NCBI RefSeq assembly: GCF_000003815.2 | Contig: NC_049997.1 | Span: 4,486,789-4,550,788 of the forward strand | DNA: 64,000 nt | Source: Branchiostoma floridae | Taxonomy: Eukaryota; Chordata; Leptocardii; Amphioxiformes; Branchiostomatidae | Direction of reading: 5' to 3' | In this document: positions 61,801 to 64,000 of the stretch, in pieces | How positions within the stretch are numbered: position 1 is the first letter of the stretch | Layout: each line of letters begins with the position of its first letter | Position numbers and translations under genes: made by a program | The notes under the pieces: generated by a model | What the model was told of the DNA's origin: nothing | The model's database searches: none | Seen by the model: only the letters and a program-made list of their open reading frames with translations

Positions 61801-63647
61801 GTAATTATATGTCTAGGACATTTGATACTTCAGAAATATTTTTAACACTGTTTCAACTTTATAAATATTTGCCTGGTCCTGTAAAACTTTGGAAATATTC
61901 ATGGTGTGGAATTGGATACTTCTAATGGTTTCTAAATAATGATAACAGCATTCTACCATTTACCATTTTCTACCATTTTTTGTAAATAGTTTGGTGGGCT
62001 GGGAAGACAGCAATTCACACATACTTGCAAAGTATGGTTGGGTGCCATGCAACAATGGCCCACCACAAAGGATCCACCAGTGCCCAGCAGTGAAATCTAA
62101 AAATATACAGATGCAACAATAGGGCTTACTTTTATGGGGGCAATAAACTAATTTTACCATTTGGCCAGGTTTACCATTTTTTGGAAATATTTGTAAATGT
62201 GAAATAATCACAGAGAGGTTTCACAATTATTCTAAATAAAGATACTTTTGTACAGTTACTTTCAAAATGTTTCTAAAATATTCAAAGAAAATCAAATAAA
62301 TGAGTATTTTCTTAGTCAATTTTTTGAAAATAATTTAATTATTGTGGCTCAGATATTCTTTTATTCAAAATAATTCAGACTACTTAATATAAATATCGCC
62401 TAAAAGCCCTCATGGTGTCTTGGAATGGACTCTACACAGTAGTAAAACATATTACGTTGAGACATCCACGTAAAAAGATACGGCAAAAAGTAGTTGCTCA
62501 AGCAACTGGATATATTTTTGGAAACGGTCAGACGTTTCAGCTACTATCCAGCAGTTTTCGTCAGTGACACTGAAGAGATCTTGTTGGAGAGGATTTGTAT
62601 ATACTAGCTGTGAATTGAATTATGTAAAAGAGATCTAGTTGAAGAACAGGTTTATCCTAACTATGAATTAATATGCAAAGATGGGTGGAAGACAATTTTT
62701 TGAAGGTCCAAAGGCTGACCGTTTCCAAAACCATATCCAGTTGCTAAGGAGCTCGAGTAACTCCTTTTTGGAGTAAAACATTGTTGTTATACTTCAGAGG
62801 TCATCACGAAGATGTAATTGCCAACATTTCAAGAATAACTGTCTTAATACTTCAACCATCTTTTGTTGCTTCCCTCTTCCTCAGTTATCCAGTTTGGCTT
62901 TGTCACGCTGTTTGTGGCAGCATTCCCTCTGGCACCGCTCTTCGCTCTGATCAACAACATCCTGGAGATTCGCCTGGACGCGTACAAGTTCGTCACGCAG
63001 TATCGCCGACCAATGGCTGCCCGCGCTCAGGACATCGGCGTCTGGTACAATATCCTCGACGTCCTGGCAAAAATCGCTGTCGTCTCCAATGTAAGAACTT
63101 TAAAAAACTGCCTTTATTCCAATAGTCTTTTTTATTGCTTTTTTCATATAACTAGTGAGCTGCCTTTAGGCACAAAACAACTCAGATTGTATAGTAACTA
63201 TGAAAGGTAATTTTAAGAAGAAACTACACCCACAATCCCTCACACTGGGAAACCCTACTAGACTTTTGGAAAAACTCCAGGTGTGACACTCCCCAAATAC
63301 AGGGCCTCCAAGTTTAGTAAGATGTTCCTTACCAAAGCTAGGTGGATGTAGTGCTCATTGTGGGTAAATTGCATTCCGCAAAGGCACAACATCTGACCAA
63401 AACATTGCCTTTTGTATTCCCAAGCTCTAATACTCGTATCAACCATTGTGTAGGCTTTTGTGATTGGCTACACATCCAACTTCATCCCTCGGCTGGTGTA
63501 CCTGTACGGTTACAGCCCGGAGCCGGGCGTGTCCATGCGTGGTTACGTGGAGGATTCGCTGGCGTACTTCAACGTTAGCGACTTCCAGACACTCAGCATA
63601 CCGGACGACAAGATCGGTCCTGACGGGAACAACGTTACCATCTGCAG
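9945..63647 (+). CDS. Anoctamin (TMEM16) family membrane protein, C-terminus outside window
   Basis: The gene encodes a dimeric ten-TM protein that works as a Ca2+-activated chloride channel or phospholipid scramblase, depending on the paralogue. About 26 exons give roughly 970 residues. They encode a Pro/Gly-rich, then acidic N-terminus; the dimerisation domain starting [22 protein letters not shown]1 (two alternative exons); a Cys-rich extracellular loop ([18 protein letters not shown]); and TM2 to about TM9. The six Ca2+ ligands known from mouse TMEM16A are present: N and E in NNFME (TM6), both E in PEYLEM (TM7), and E and D in EIRLD (TM8). N-glycosylation sequons occur in NITM and NVSD. 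The family is certain. The paralogue, and so channel versus scramblase, is not. About 120-150 residues lie beyond position 64000. Confidence 0.95.
10094..11513. other. Anoctamin intron 1, first part
   Basis: The sequence is AT-rich with no coding or repeat structure that I can name. It ends at the N run. Confidence 0.5.
11514..11613. other. Assembly gap, 100 N
   Basis: Exactly 100 N bases, the usual placeholder for a scaffold gap of unknown size. Confidence 0.99.
11614..12235. other. Intronic sequence with LINE-like tail
   Basis: At 11940-12020 a sequence ending AATGAACAAAGGGTTCAAC is followed by an (ACAA)n run, like the 3' tail of a non-LTR retrotransposon. Otherwise nothing is recognised. 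Confidence 0.35.
12236..12320. repeat. Near-perfect 33-bp hairpin with 19-base loop
   Basis: Arm 12236-12268 pairs with 12288-12320 with one mismatch. The outer bases are CAGACCCCAGCCCGATCTC. It could be a small foldback element or a source of hairpin RNA. Confidence 0.8.
12340..13330 (-). pseudogene. LINE ORF2 C-terminal fragment (non-LTR retrotransposon)
   Basis: On the minus strand one frame runs from about 13320 to 12458. It encodes [19 protein letters not shown], then ELGRFPI, then [20 protein letters not shown], ending in a C..C....DEHHF...C zinc-knuckle pattern and [13 protein letters not shown]. This is the C-terminal end of CR1/L2-type LINE ORF2. A TGA replaces the codon between the two knuckle cysteines (about 12704-12706), so it is dead. 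A 3' tail of CATT repeats (reverse strand, about 12343-12352) follows. It is 5'-truncated near the MITE at 13446. Confidence 0.8.
13446..13886. mobile_element. MITE with 43-base perfect terminal inverted repeats
   Basis: TIRs 13446-13488 and 13844-13886 are perfect, starting GGCCCCGTTCATGATGC. The inside is rich in AAACGGTT and CATCATGAACGC repeats. The flanks are TAA on the left and AAA on the right, so a PIF/Harbinger-type origin (TWA target) is possible. No transposase is encoded. Confidence 0.85.
14281..14723. mobile_element. Harbinger-like MITE, TIR GGCCACACCAATT, copy A
   Basis: The termini GGCCACACCAATTCAATTTC and its reverse complement (GAAATTAAATTGGTGTGGCC, one or two mismatches) are flanked by TAA on both sides. 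A 3-base TAA duplication is typical of PIF/Harbinger. Confidence 0.8.
15058..15285. mobile_element. TA-target MITE family (TIR ACGCTAGTTCACC), copy 1
   Basis: The TIR ACGCTAATTCACCTTTATCC is matched by the inverted right end GGATAAAGGTGAACTAGCAT, with TA on each side. It is about 228 bases and non-coding. A Tc1/mariner-type origin is inferred from the TA target. Confidence 0.85.
15300..16805. other. Intron 1, nothing recognised
   Basis: No exon, RNA gene or clear repeat is visible. Short tandem echoes such as GATAAAACCTCT occur at about 16609 and 16711. Confidence 0.45.
16809..16853. repeat. (AT)n microsatellite
   Basis: About 45 bases of nearly pure TA dinucleotide. Confidence 0.97.
17277..17310 (+). 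repeat. Hammerhead-like hairpin motif, copy 1
   Basis: CTGAAGA is followed by a hairpin (AACGAC-GGAT-GTCGTT) and then GAAACGTC. This matches the CUGANGA...GAAAC core layout of hammerhead ribozymes, as found in Penelope-like elements. Activity is not shown. Confidence 0.45.
17783..18145 (-). pseudogene. Second LINE ORF2 C-terminal remnant
   Basis: A CATT-repeat tail (reverse strand) and AATAAAG-like end lie at 17783-17803. Upstream on the minus strand, [20 protein letters not shown] resembles the end of the LINE ORF2 at 12458 ([15 protein letters not shown]). It is a short 5'-truncated fragment. Confidence 0.6.
18511..19739. mobile_element. CAGGGCTC-ended element with 5-base flanking repeat CATAC
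   Basis: The ends are CAGGGCTC and GAGCCCTG, flanked by CATAC on both sides. Internal GTGCGACC and GGTGCTCCTAA repeats occur. There is no transposase. The ends look hAT-like, but hAT elements duplicate 8 bases. Confidence 0.65.
19748..21390. other. Intron 1, nothing recognised
   Basis: The sequence is AT-rich, with a short (GT)n at about 20198-20211. Open frames here look random in composition. Confidence 0.45.
21391..22559. mobile_element. Composite region bounded by ATGTGGGCGAAG inverted ends
   Basis: ATGTGGGCGAAG at 21391 and CTTCGCCCACAT at 22548-22559 form a 12-base inverted pair. Between them are two diverged ~148-base tandem units (GCTTTTTGATTGGCC at 21481 and 21629) and a tRNA-like segment. 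Whether it is one element is uncertain. Confidence 0.45.
21966..22045 (+). repeat. tRNA-like segment (SINE head or tRNA pseudogene)
   Basis: The A-box-like TTGGCCGAATGG and the B-box GGTTCGATTCC are at tRNA-Ser/Leu spacing with a possible long variable arm. The T-arm folds, but the acceptor and anticodon stems do not. It is not a working tRNA. Confidence 0.55.
22560..23639. other. Intron 1, nothing recognised
   Basis: AT-rich, with no coding signal or clear repeat. Confidence 0.45.
23640..24369. mobile_element. CAGGGCTC-ended element with 5-base flanking repeat TATGT
   Basis: It starts CAGGGCTCGAAATAC and ends GTATTTCGAGCCCTG, with TATGT on both sides. Subterminal repeats of AACTTGCACCAGTGCAAGTT occur. 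It is non-coding. A related right end is at 45360-45380. Confidence 0.7.
24579..26211. mobile_element. TA-target MITE family copy 2, split by a nested element
   Basis: The left part is 24579-24786 and the last bases of the right end are at 26206-26211. The ends (ACGCTACTTCACC and the completed GAACTAGCGT) and flanking TA match the other copies. A 1.4-kb element interrupts the right TIR. Confidence 0.8.
24787..26205. mobile_element. Nested 1.4-kb element with TA target duplication
   Basis: The inverted ends read CTCTCATGTCCCTAATAAAC and its reverse complement (one mismatch). TA lies at 24785-24786 and 26206-26207. Subterminal copies of GGTACGTTTATT cluster at both ends. No transposase is recognised, so it is probably non-autonomous. 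Confidence 0.8.
26216..28200. other. Intron 1, nothing recognised
   Basis: AT-rich sequence without a coding signal. Confidence 0.45.
28204..28221. repeat. Poly-C run
   Basis: About 18 consecutive C. Confidence 0.95.
28560..28795 (+). promoter_or_regulatory. Candidate promoter for alternative first exon 1b
   Basis: This is a GC-rich, CpG-containing stretch in an AT-rich intron. It carries a CRE-like GTGACGTA (28663-28670), a CCAAT (28671-28675), and AAGATGGAGG (28719-28728), which resembles the YY1 motif often found at animal transcription starts. A five-codon upstream ORF begins at 28722. Confidence 0.45.
28796..28910 (+). CDS. Candidate alternative first exon 1b of anoctamin
   Basis: The ATG lies in CCATGGCGG, an excellent start context. 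The frame reads [20 protein letters not shown] and on to NGDYCV, then ends at G|GTAAGAAG. It leaves one base, exactly what exon 2 (GA TTT GAG) needs, so the join is in frame. The piece has no known domain. Supporting evidence is phase, splice site, start context and local GC content. No transcript was available. Confidence 0.55.
28920..30250. other. Intron 1, nothing recognised
   Basis: AT-rich, with no gene or repeat structure identified. Confidence 0.45.
30256..30469. mobile_element. TA-target MITE family, copy 3
   Basis: ACGCTAGTTCACCTTTATCC at the left and its exact reverse complement at the right, with TA on both sides. Confidence 0.88.
30756..30973. mobile_element. TA-target MITE family, copy 4
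   Basis: ACTCTAGTTCATCTTTATCC at the left and GGATAAAGGTGAACTATTGT at the right, with TA on both sides. It lies about 290 bases after copy 3. Confidence 0.82.
31400..31850. mobile_element. hAT-type MITE with 8-base target duplication GCTGCAAG
   Basis: The ends are TAGGGATGCGTACC and GGTACACATCCCTA. The perfect 8-base direct repeat GCTGCAAG lies at 31392-31399 and 31851-31858. The interior has many GGTACCGGTAC and GGTCCGGA repeats. It is non-autonomous. Confidence 0.9.
31970..32217. mobile_element. TA-target MITE family, copy 5 (diverged)
   Basis: A diverged left end (AATTCACCTTTGTTTATC) and right end (AAGGTGAACAAGCAT), with TA flanks. Confidence 0.7.
32218..33230. other. Intron 1, last kilobase
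   Basis: Mostly unrecognised. It holds one hammerhead-like motif at 32831-32863 on the minus strand and ends in the exon 2 acceptor. Confidence 0.45.
32831..32863 (-). repeat. Hammerhead-like hairpin motif, copy 2
   Basis: On the minus strand CTGAAGAAG is followed by a weak hairpin and GAAATGTC, a decayed version of the motif at 17277. Confidence 0.35.
33231..33346 (+). CDS. Anoctamin exon 2: Pro-rich N-terminal segment
   Basis: The acceptor TTCTTGTCCAG and donor CAG|GTGAGA are good. The exon encodes [16 protein letters not shown] and a proline-rich continuation. It needs one base from the previous exon. Confidence 0.8.
33353..33905. repeat. Minisatellite, 15-base unit ACTCAACACACCTGT
   Basis: About 35 units with single-base variants. 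The array starts within ten bases of the exon 2 donor. The reverse strand is open as a repeating GVLST peptide, which is an artefact of the 15-base period. Confidence 0.97.
34326..34513. mobile_element. Harbinger-like MITE, copy B
   Basis: GGCCACACCACTTTTATTC at the left and GAAATTGAATTGGTGTGTCC at the right; the left flank is TAA. Confidence 0.7.
34546..34638 (+). CDS. Anoctamin exon 3: N-terminal segment
   Basis: The acceptor CCTTTTTTTCAG is strong. The 31 codons read [20 protein letters not shown] and on to LRRFDQ, in phase 0 on both sides. The donor CAG|GTCAAA is weak, and a MITE begins 21 bases downstream. Confidence 0.65.
34659..35078. mobile_element. Harbinger-like MITE, copy D
   Basis: The left end GGCAACGCCAATTTATTTTC and the right end AATTTAAATTGGTGTGGC are diverged versions of the copy A termini. 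It sits just after exon 3. Confidence 0.6.
35378..35476 (+). CDS. Anoctamin exon 4: N-terminal cytoplasmic segment
   Basis: It lies between TTACAAG and GTGCGT. The 33 codons read [33 protein letters not shown]. The basic then acidic KKSVRFSES stretch could be a phosphorylation site. Confidence 0.82.
35948..36445. mobile_element. TA-target MITE with TIR CAGTCAAACCTGCCC
   Basis: CAGTCAAACCTGCCCGAGCG and its near-exact inverse are flanked by TA. GCGACCACCT repeats lie inside. The class is Tc1/mariner-like by target. A partial relative starts at 37088. Confidence 0.85.
36446..37408. other. Anoctamin intron 4 remainder
   Basis: AT-rich. At 37088-37210 a decayed relative of the preceding MITE (CAGTCAAACATCTG, GTGACCACTATAG) is visible; otherwise nothing. 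Confidence 0.45.
37409..37525 (+). CDS. Anoctamin exon 5: acidic N-terminal segment
   Basis: The acceptor is CTACCTTTAG. The 39 codons read [39 protein letters not shown]. The donor AAG|GTTGGG is weak, so alternative use is possible. Phase is 0/0. Confidence 0.78.
38020..38076 (+). CDS. Anoctamin exon 6: small phase-0 exon
   Basis: The 19 codons [19 protein letters not shown] lie between ACCGTAG and GTATGT. The length is a multiple of three, so it could be a cassette. Confidence 0.7.
38780..38830 (+). CDS. Anoctamin exon 7: small phase-0 exon
   Basis: The 17 codons [17 protein letters not shown] lie between GGCTATAG and GTTAGT. It could be a cassette. Confidence 0.65.
38840..39515. other. 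Anoctamin intron 7, first part
   Basis: Nothing recognised apart from a short GTTGTT run near 38978-39001. Confidence 0.45.
39519..39752. repeat. Perfect 117-base tandem duplication
   Basis: The segment starting CATTGTAAACGGTCAAGC at 39519 repeats at 39636. The two copies show no difference over 117 bases, so this is a recent duplication or an assembly artefact. Confidence 0.92.
39755..41595. other. Anoctamin intron 7, second part
   Basis: No coding signal or named repeat seen. Confidence 0.45.
41596..41766 (+). CDS. Anoctamin exon 8: start of dimerisation domain
   Basis: The 57 codons begin [31 protein letters not shown] is the hallmark opening of the anoctamin cytoplasmic dimerisation domain. 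A Lys/Glu-rich stretch follows. Confidence 0.96.
41780..42480. other. Intron with (TTTG)n and probable LINE remnant
   Basis: A (TTTG)n run at 41783-41810 precedes sequence that looks like a reversed retroelement tail. No recognisable protein remains. Confidence 0.35.
42509..42538 (+). CDS. Anoctamin exon 9: 30-base microexon
   Basis: [10 protein letters not shown] lies between CATCCCCCAG and GTATCC in phase 0. It falls in the dimerisation domain at a loop of variable length in anoctamins, so it could be alternatively included. Confidence 0.65.
42545..44060. other. Anoctamin intron 9
   Basis: No recognised feature; several random-looking open frames. Confidence 0.45.
44069..44167 (+). CDS. 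Anoctamin exon 10: dimerisation domain
   Basis: The 33 codons [33 protein letters not shown] match the conserved F.KIHAP..VL..YAE.L.IKMP block. Confidence 0.96.
44191..44533. mobile_element. hAT-type MITE with 8-base target duplication ATACATGC
   Basis: The ends CAGGGCTCTAGCCAGC and GCTGGCTAGAGCCCTG are flanked by ATACATGC on both sides (44183-44190 and 44534-44541). An internal palindrome CCGTCAATTGACGG occurs. Relatives lie at 51272 and 56444 in the opposite orientation. Confidence 0.92.
44640..44925 (-). repeat. tRNA-derived SINE
   Basis: On the minus strand GCTGCAATGGCCGAGTGGGT at the head carries an A-box, and AATCCCCGACCGAGTCATACC follows at B-box distance. A non-tRNA body then runs to about 44640. 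Confidence 0.6.
45060..45380. mobile_element. Decayed CAGGGCTC-type element
   Basis: The right end GGTATTTCGAGCCCTG (45365-45380) and the inner ACCTGCACTGGTACAGGT resemble the element at 23640. The left end is decayed and its position is approximate. Confidence 0.4.
45447..45568 (+). CDS. Anoctamin exon 11: dimerisation domain
   Basis: Codes [20 protein letters not shown] and [20 protein letters not shown]. The F.APF..NR...F pattern (continuing in exon 12) is typical of the family. Confidence 0.94.
45720..46070. mobile_element. Decayed relative of the MITE at 56918
   Basis: TCCAGCAATGGAATTC and GCTAGTGGACTTGTCCAT are shared with the element at 56918-57245. The boundaries are approximate. 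Confidence 0.45.
46115..46172 (+). CDS. Anoctamin exon 12
   Basis: [19 protein letters not shown], with acceptor TTTTTTCAG and donor ATT|GTAAGT. It completes the split Lys codon of exon 11. Confidence 0.92.
46440..46680. other. Intron 12, possible SINE remnant
   Basis: A segment around 46490-46600 contains GGCTAGAACCCCGATCC, which resembles a reversed B-box. Weak evidence. Confidence 0.25.
46684..46791 (+). CDS. Anoctamin exon 13: end of dimerisation domain
   Basis: [36 protein letters not shown]. This matches the family pattern V..IL.R..Y......GI..L...G.Y.AA.PLHD. The donor GTAGGT is moderate. Confidence 0.96.
46876..48404. repeat. Minisatellite, 26-base unit with 445-base higher-order repeat
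   Basis: Over 50 copies of GTCAGCACCAGGGACAGGGA plus AACACA. The array is interrupted by two near-identical non-repeat blocks (about 47633-47733 and 48078-48165, containing GTATCGCCCTGGGTGG), exactly 445 bases apart. It fills most of intron 13. Confidence 0.97.
48525..48646 (+). CDS. Anoctamin exon 14: linker to TM1
   Basis: Codes [40 protein letters not shown], ending with AG of a split Arg/Ser codon. R..L...WA..G.WYK.QPLD.IR is a conserved anoctamin signature before TM1. Confidence 0.96.
49219..49353 (+). CDS. Anoctamin exon 15a: TM1, alternative version a
   Basis: The 135 bases encode [45 protein letters not shown]. Acceptor TTTCTCTCAG is strong; donor CAG|GTACTT is weak. Both borders have the same phase as exon 15b, and I counted 20 of 46 identical residues. 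It is the more divergent of the two relative to the usual [14 protein letters not shown] family pattern. Confidence 0.9.
49440..49597. mobile_element. Harbinger-like MITE, copy C
   Basis: GGCCACACCAATTGTATTGC and CAATTGTACAATTGGTGTGG form the inverted ends. It lies between exons 15a and 15b. Confidence 0.65.
50032..50100. repeat. 18-base tandem repeat, about 4 copies
   Basis: The unit CATTCTCCCACCATGCAA repeats with one alternating base. It lies just upstream of exon 15b. Confidence 0.9.
50195..50329 (+). CDS. Anoctamin exon 15b: TM1, alternative version b
   Basis: The 135 bases encode [45 protein letters not shown]. It is very close to the common anoctamin TM1 pattern. The acceptor CATTGTAG lacks an obvious pyrimidine tract (the preceding bases are purine-rich), which suggests regulated use. 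The donor is AAG|GTAACG. Joining to exon 16 gives ...DLTSQEIC. Confidence 0.92.
50335..51150. other. Anoctamin intron 15b
   Basis: A poly-T run (about 50697-50711) and a short GTTT run near 51107-51127. Nothing else recognised. Confidence 0.45.
51157..51250 (+). CDS. Anoctamin exon 16: Cys-rich TM1-TM2 extracellular loop
   Basis: [31 protein letters not shown]. The five cysteines and the MCPLCD..C..W motif are conserved across anoctamins and form disulphides. NITM is a glycosylation sequon. Confidence 0.97.
51272..51620. mobile_element. hAT-type MITE relative of 44191, reverse orientation, decayed ends
   Basis: It starts CAGGACTCTAGCCAGC and shares the interior of the elements at 44191 and 56444 (TTCCGTCAGCCAATTCCCAT). 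A (TC)n run follows at about 51621-51640. It begins 21 bases after the exon 16 donor. Confidence 0.75.
51857..52066. mobile_element. TA-target MITE family, copy 6
   Basis: ACGCTAGATCACCTTTATCC at the left and AATAAAGGTGAACTAGCGT at the right, with TA flanks. Confidence 0.88.
52434..52494 (+). CDS. Anoctamin exon 17: start of TM2
   Basis: [20 protein letters not shown]; matches the family pattern FDN..TV.FA.FM.LWAT. Donor G|GTAGGT. Confidence 0.95.
52616..52842. repeat. Two inverted hammerhead-like hairpin motifs, copies 3 and 4
   Basis: On the minus strand at 52616-52653 and on the plus strand at 52811-52842, CTGAAGAAG is followed by a hairpin with GGAT loop (GTGA...TCAC) and CGAAA(C)GT. 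They face each other about 160 bases apart. Confidence 0.5.
52850..53385. other. Anoctamin intron 17 remainder
   Basis: A local inverted repeat AGGAGCTTTTATC / GATAAAAGCTCCT at 53200-53228; otherwise nothing. Confidence 0.5.
53390..53472 (+). CDS. Anoctamin exon 18: TM2 end and first intracellular loop
   Basis: [36 protein letters not shown]...Y.WDL is a family signature. Confidence 0.97.
53480..54250. other. Anoctamin intron 18
   Basis: Nothing recognised. Confidence 0.45.
54259..54321 (+). CDS. Anoctamin exon 19
   Basis: [29 protein letters not shown] and NPV are conserved in the TM2-TM3 loop. Phase 0/0. Confidence 0.95.
54796..54855 (+). CDS. Candidate cassette exon between exons 19 and 20
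   Basis: The 60 bases [20 protein letters not shown], between CATGATAG and GTAGGT, are in phase 0 and keep the frame if included. Composition is GC-rich and coding-like. Most anoctamins have no such insert in the TM2-TM3 loop. If read through, it would end 14 codons later after ...SLFQQ. No direct support. Confidence 0.4.
54870..55655. other. Anoctamin intron before exon 20
   Basis: Nothing recognised. Confidence 0.45.
55663..55737 (+). CDS. Anoctamin exon 20: start of TM3
   Basis: [25 protein letters not shown]. The donor GTGAGT is the first unit of a (GTGA)n microsatellite. Confidence 0.94.
55738..55763. repeat. (GTGA)n microsatellite containing the exon 20 splice donor
   Basis: About six GTGA units begin exactly at the exon border, so five or more overlapping GTGAGT donors follow each other at 4-base steps. 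Confidence 0.9.
56231..56395 (+). CDS. Anoctamin exon 21: TM3-TM4
   Basis: The 55 codons [20 protein letters not shown], then [15 protein letters not shown] and [15 protein letters not shown]. Family positions VI.YR.....Y and T.A..N...I..LN..Y are kept. TM3-TM4 help line the conduction path in the family. Confidence 0.96.
56444..56779. mobile_element. hAT-type MITE, third copy of the CAGGGCTCTAGCC family
   Basis: CAGGGCTCTAGCCAGC and GCTGGCTAGAGCCCTG ends, opposite orientation to 44191-44533. I see no matching 8-base flanks. Confidence 0.88.
56918..57245. mobile_element. Nested MITE, CAGGGTTGAACAAG ends
   Basis: It starts CAGGGTTGAACAAG and ends CTTGTTTATCCCTG, with TAAAG near both borders. 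CACTTGCCC repeats lie inside. A decayed relative is at 45720. Confidence 0.7.
57340..57862 (-). pseudogene. LINE ORF1-like 5' part (inverted): coiled coil and GDS block
   Basis: The minus strand is open from about 57862. It encodes a leucine-rich coiled coil ([20 protein letters not shown] and onward), an acidic linker, then [12 protein letters not shown], block I of SGNH/GDSL hydrolases with the nucleophilic Ser. The other SGNH blocks lie on the plus strand next door, so this half is inverted relative to the rest. CR1-type LINEs carry such esterase domains in ORF1. Confidence 0.6.
57868..58980 (+). pseudogene. LINE ORF1-like 3' part: SGNH blocks III and V, tail
   Basis: Open to 58708. [12 protein letters not shown] holds the GxND block, and [13 protein letters not shown] holds the DxxH block of SGNH hydrolases. 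A basic, Pro-rich C-terminus (about 150 residues) follows, ending [10 protein letters not shown]. The 3' end reads GCAATAAACTTTATC. No ORF2 follows, so it may be non-autonomous or a domesticated relative; LINE origin is inferred. Confidence 0.6.
59040..59845. other. Anoctamin intron 21, last part
   Basis: No named element. AGGGTTCTCCCCAGAATTTTTTTAGTATAATGG (59430-59461) and ATAGTGGAGGGCCTC...GGGGAGGACTCTG (59754-59798) look like ends of another decayed repeat. Confidence 0.35.
59852..60058 (+). CDS. Anoctamin exon 22: TM5 region
   Basis: The 69 codons [20 protein letters not shown] to NEYRPDE. It includes the extracellular-loop signature A..LT..E..RT..E.E and TM5 ([20 protein letters not shown], then RPGDY). 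Confidence 0.97.
60652..60749 (+). CDS. Anoctamin exon 23: TM6 with Ca2+ ligands
   Basis: [46 protein letters not shown] is diagnostic. In NNFME the first Asn and the Glu match TMEM16A N650 and E654. Confidence 0.97.
60871..60890. repeat. Poly-G run of 20
   Basis: Twenty consecutive G after CCC. Length is likely polymorphic or uncertain in assembly; could form G-quadruplex. Confidence 0.97.
61285..61424 (+). CDS. Anoctamin exon 24: TM6-TM7 loop and Ca2+ ligands of TM7
   Basis: [20 protein letters not shown], then [28 protein letters not shown] carries the two Glu matching TMEM16A E702 and E705. Confidence 0.97.
61430..62525. other. Anoctamin intron 24
   Basis: AT-rich. A short inverted pair GTCCATTCCAAGACACCATG (61739) / CATGGTGTCTTGGAATGGAC (62411) bounds about 690 bases and may mark a MITE. 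Confidence 0.5.
61739..62430. mobile_element. Possible MITE bounded by 20-base perfect inverted repeats
   Basis: GTCCATTCCAAGACACCATG at 61739-61758 and its exact reverse complement at 62411-62430. ACTCTA/TAGAGT extends the pairing outward (AGAGTCCATTCC and GGAATGGACTCT). The interior is non-coding and AT-rich with TTTCTAAAT-like repeats. Confidence 0.65.
62531..62564 (-). repeat. Hammerhead-like hairpin motif, copy 5
   Basis: On the minus strand CTGACGA, a CTGCT-GGAT-AGTAG hairpin and GAAACGTC. Confidence 0.5.
62885..63090 (+). CDS. Anoctamin exon 25: TM7-TM8 with Ca2+ ligands
   Basis: [20 protein letters not shown], then [13 protein letters not shown] and [23 protein letters not shown] carries the Glu and Asp matching TMEM16A E734 and D738. 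This is the most conserved anoctamin block. Confidence 0.98.
63454..63647 (+). CDS. Anoctamin exon 26: TM9 start and extracellular loop; next exon outside window
   Basis: [20 protein letters not shown], then a loop with FNVSDF (glycosylation sequon) ending NNVTIC. AF.I..TS.FIPRLVY is diagnostic. The following exon (C..RDYR... region, TM10 and C-tail in the family) is beyond 64000. Confidence 0.96.
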
Positions 63648-64000
63648 GTAAGGCGTTGCCGTTTAGTCTGTGTAACACAAACTCTGCTGTCCAGGGCTGT
63701 AACTGGCCCCGGAGCCGGCGGATGTTTGGCGGGCTGCTATTAGCGAGATTTAATCAGGCTAGTTACCGTTTATTGACAGTTGATCATTTAAAAGAATCAT
63801 ATCCAGTTGCTTGAGTAACTGCTTTTGGGCGTATCTCATTACCTGAATGCCTAACATTTATTGACAGTCTTATCATGATTTAAACTACAACTGTCACTGT
63901 ACCATAAAGGTTCTGATTAGTTGGTAATTGGAGACCTTGGTACAATCCTGGGTTGGGCATCTTGGTTTGGATTGTTTGGAGGCCTTCAAGTTGGTTAATC
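63648..64000. other. Start of next anoctamin intron
   Basis: Nothing recognised to the window end. Confidence 0.5.

Overview
This is one window of an intron-rich animal genome. Short GC-rich exons with GT/AG borders sit in AT-rich introns crowded with short inverted-repeat transposons, LINE remnants and minisatellites. That mix, with an invertebrate-type amino acid transporter and an anoctamin, suggests an invertebrate deuterostome. I would guess amphioxus (Branchiostoma), but this is inference. One 100-base N run (11514-11613) marks an assembly gap.

Two protein-coding genes lie head to head. On the minus strand, from about 5615 off the left edge, is a multi-pass amino acid transporter of the Aa_trans family (SLC32/36/38-like). 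Seven exons join in a single reading frame, and the first contributes only 10 coding bases; the C-terminal exons are outside the window. On the plus strand, from 9945 off the right edge, is an anoctamin (TMEM16) gene. About 26 exons encode a proline-rich or disordered N-terminus, the cytoplasmic dimerisation domain and TM1 to about TM9, with all six canonical Ca2+ ligands. The last part of the protein is missing. The first intron is about 23 kb.

The anoctamin gene holds the most interesting biology. Two tandem, homologous exons of exactly 135 bases and identical phase (49219-49353 and 50195-50329) both encode TM1. They look like mutually exclusive exons and were not flagged by any neighbouring annotation I had. 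A second possible first exon (28796-28910), with promoter-like sequence upstream, reads in frame into exon 2. The upstream first exon (9945-10093) is one base out of frame with exon 2, probably because of a homopolymer indel. Several small phase-0 exons could be cassettes.

The rest of the window is mobile DNA. There is a six-copy TA-target MITE family, one copy of which carries a younger 1.4-kb TA-target element with the target site recognisable on both sides. There are Harbinger-like MITEs, hAT-type elements with 8-base target duplications, and an SGNH-esterase LINE fragment with an inverted 5' half lying inside a hAT-type element. Two LINE ORF2 C-terminal fragments, tRNA-derived SINEs, five hammerhead-like hairpin motifs and two large minisatellites (15-base and 26-base units) complete the picture. 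No operons, CRISPR arrays or prokaryotic features are present.
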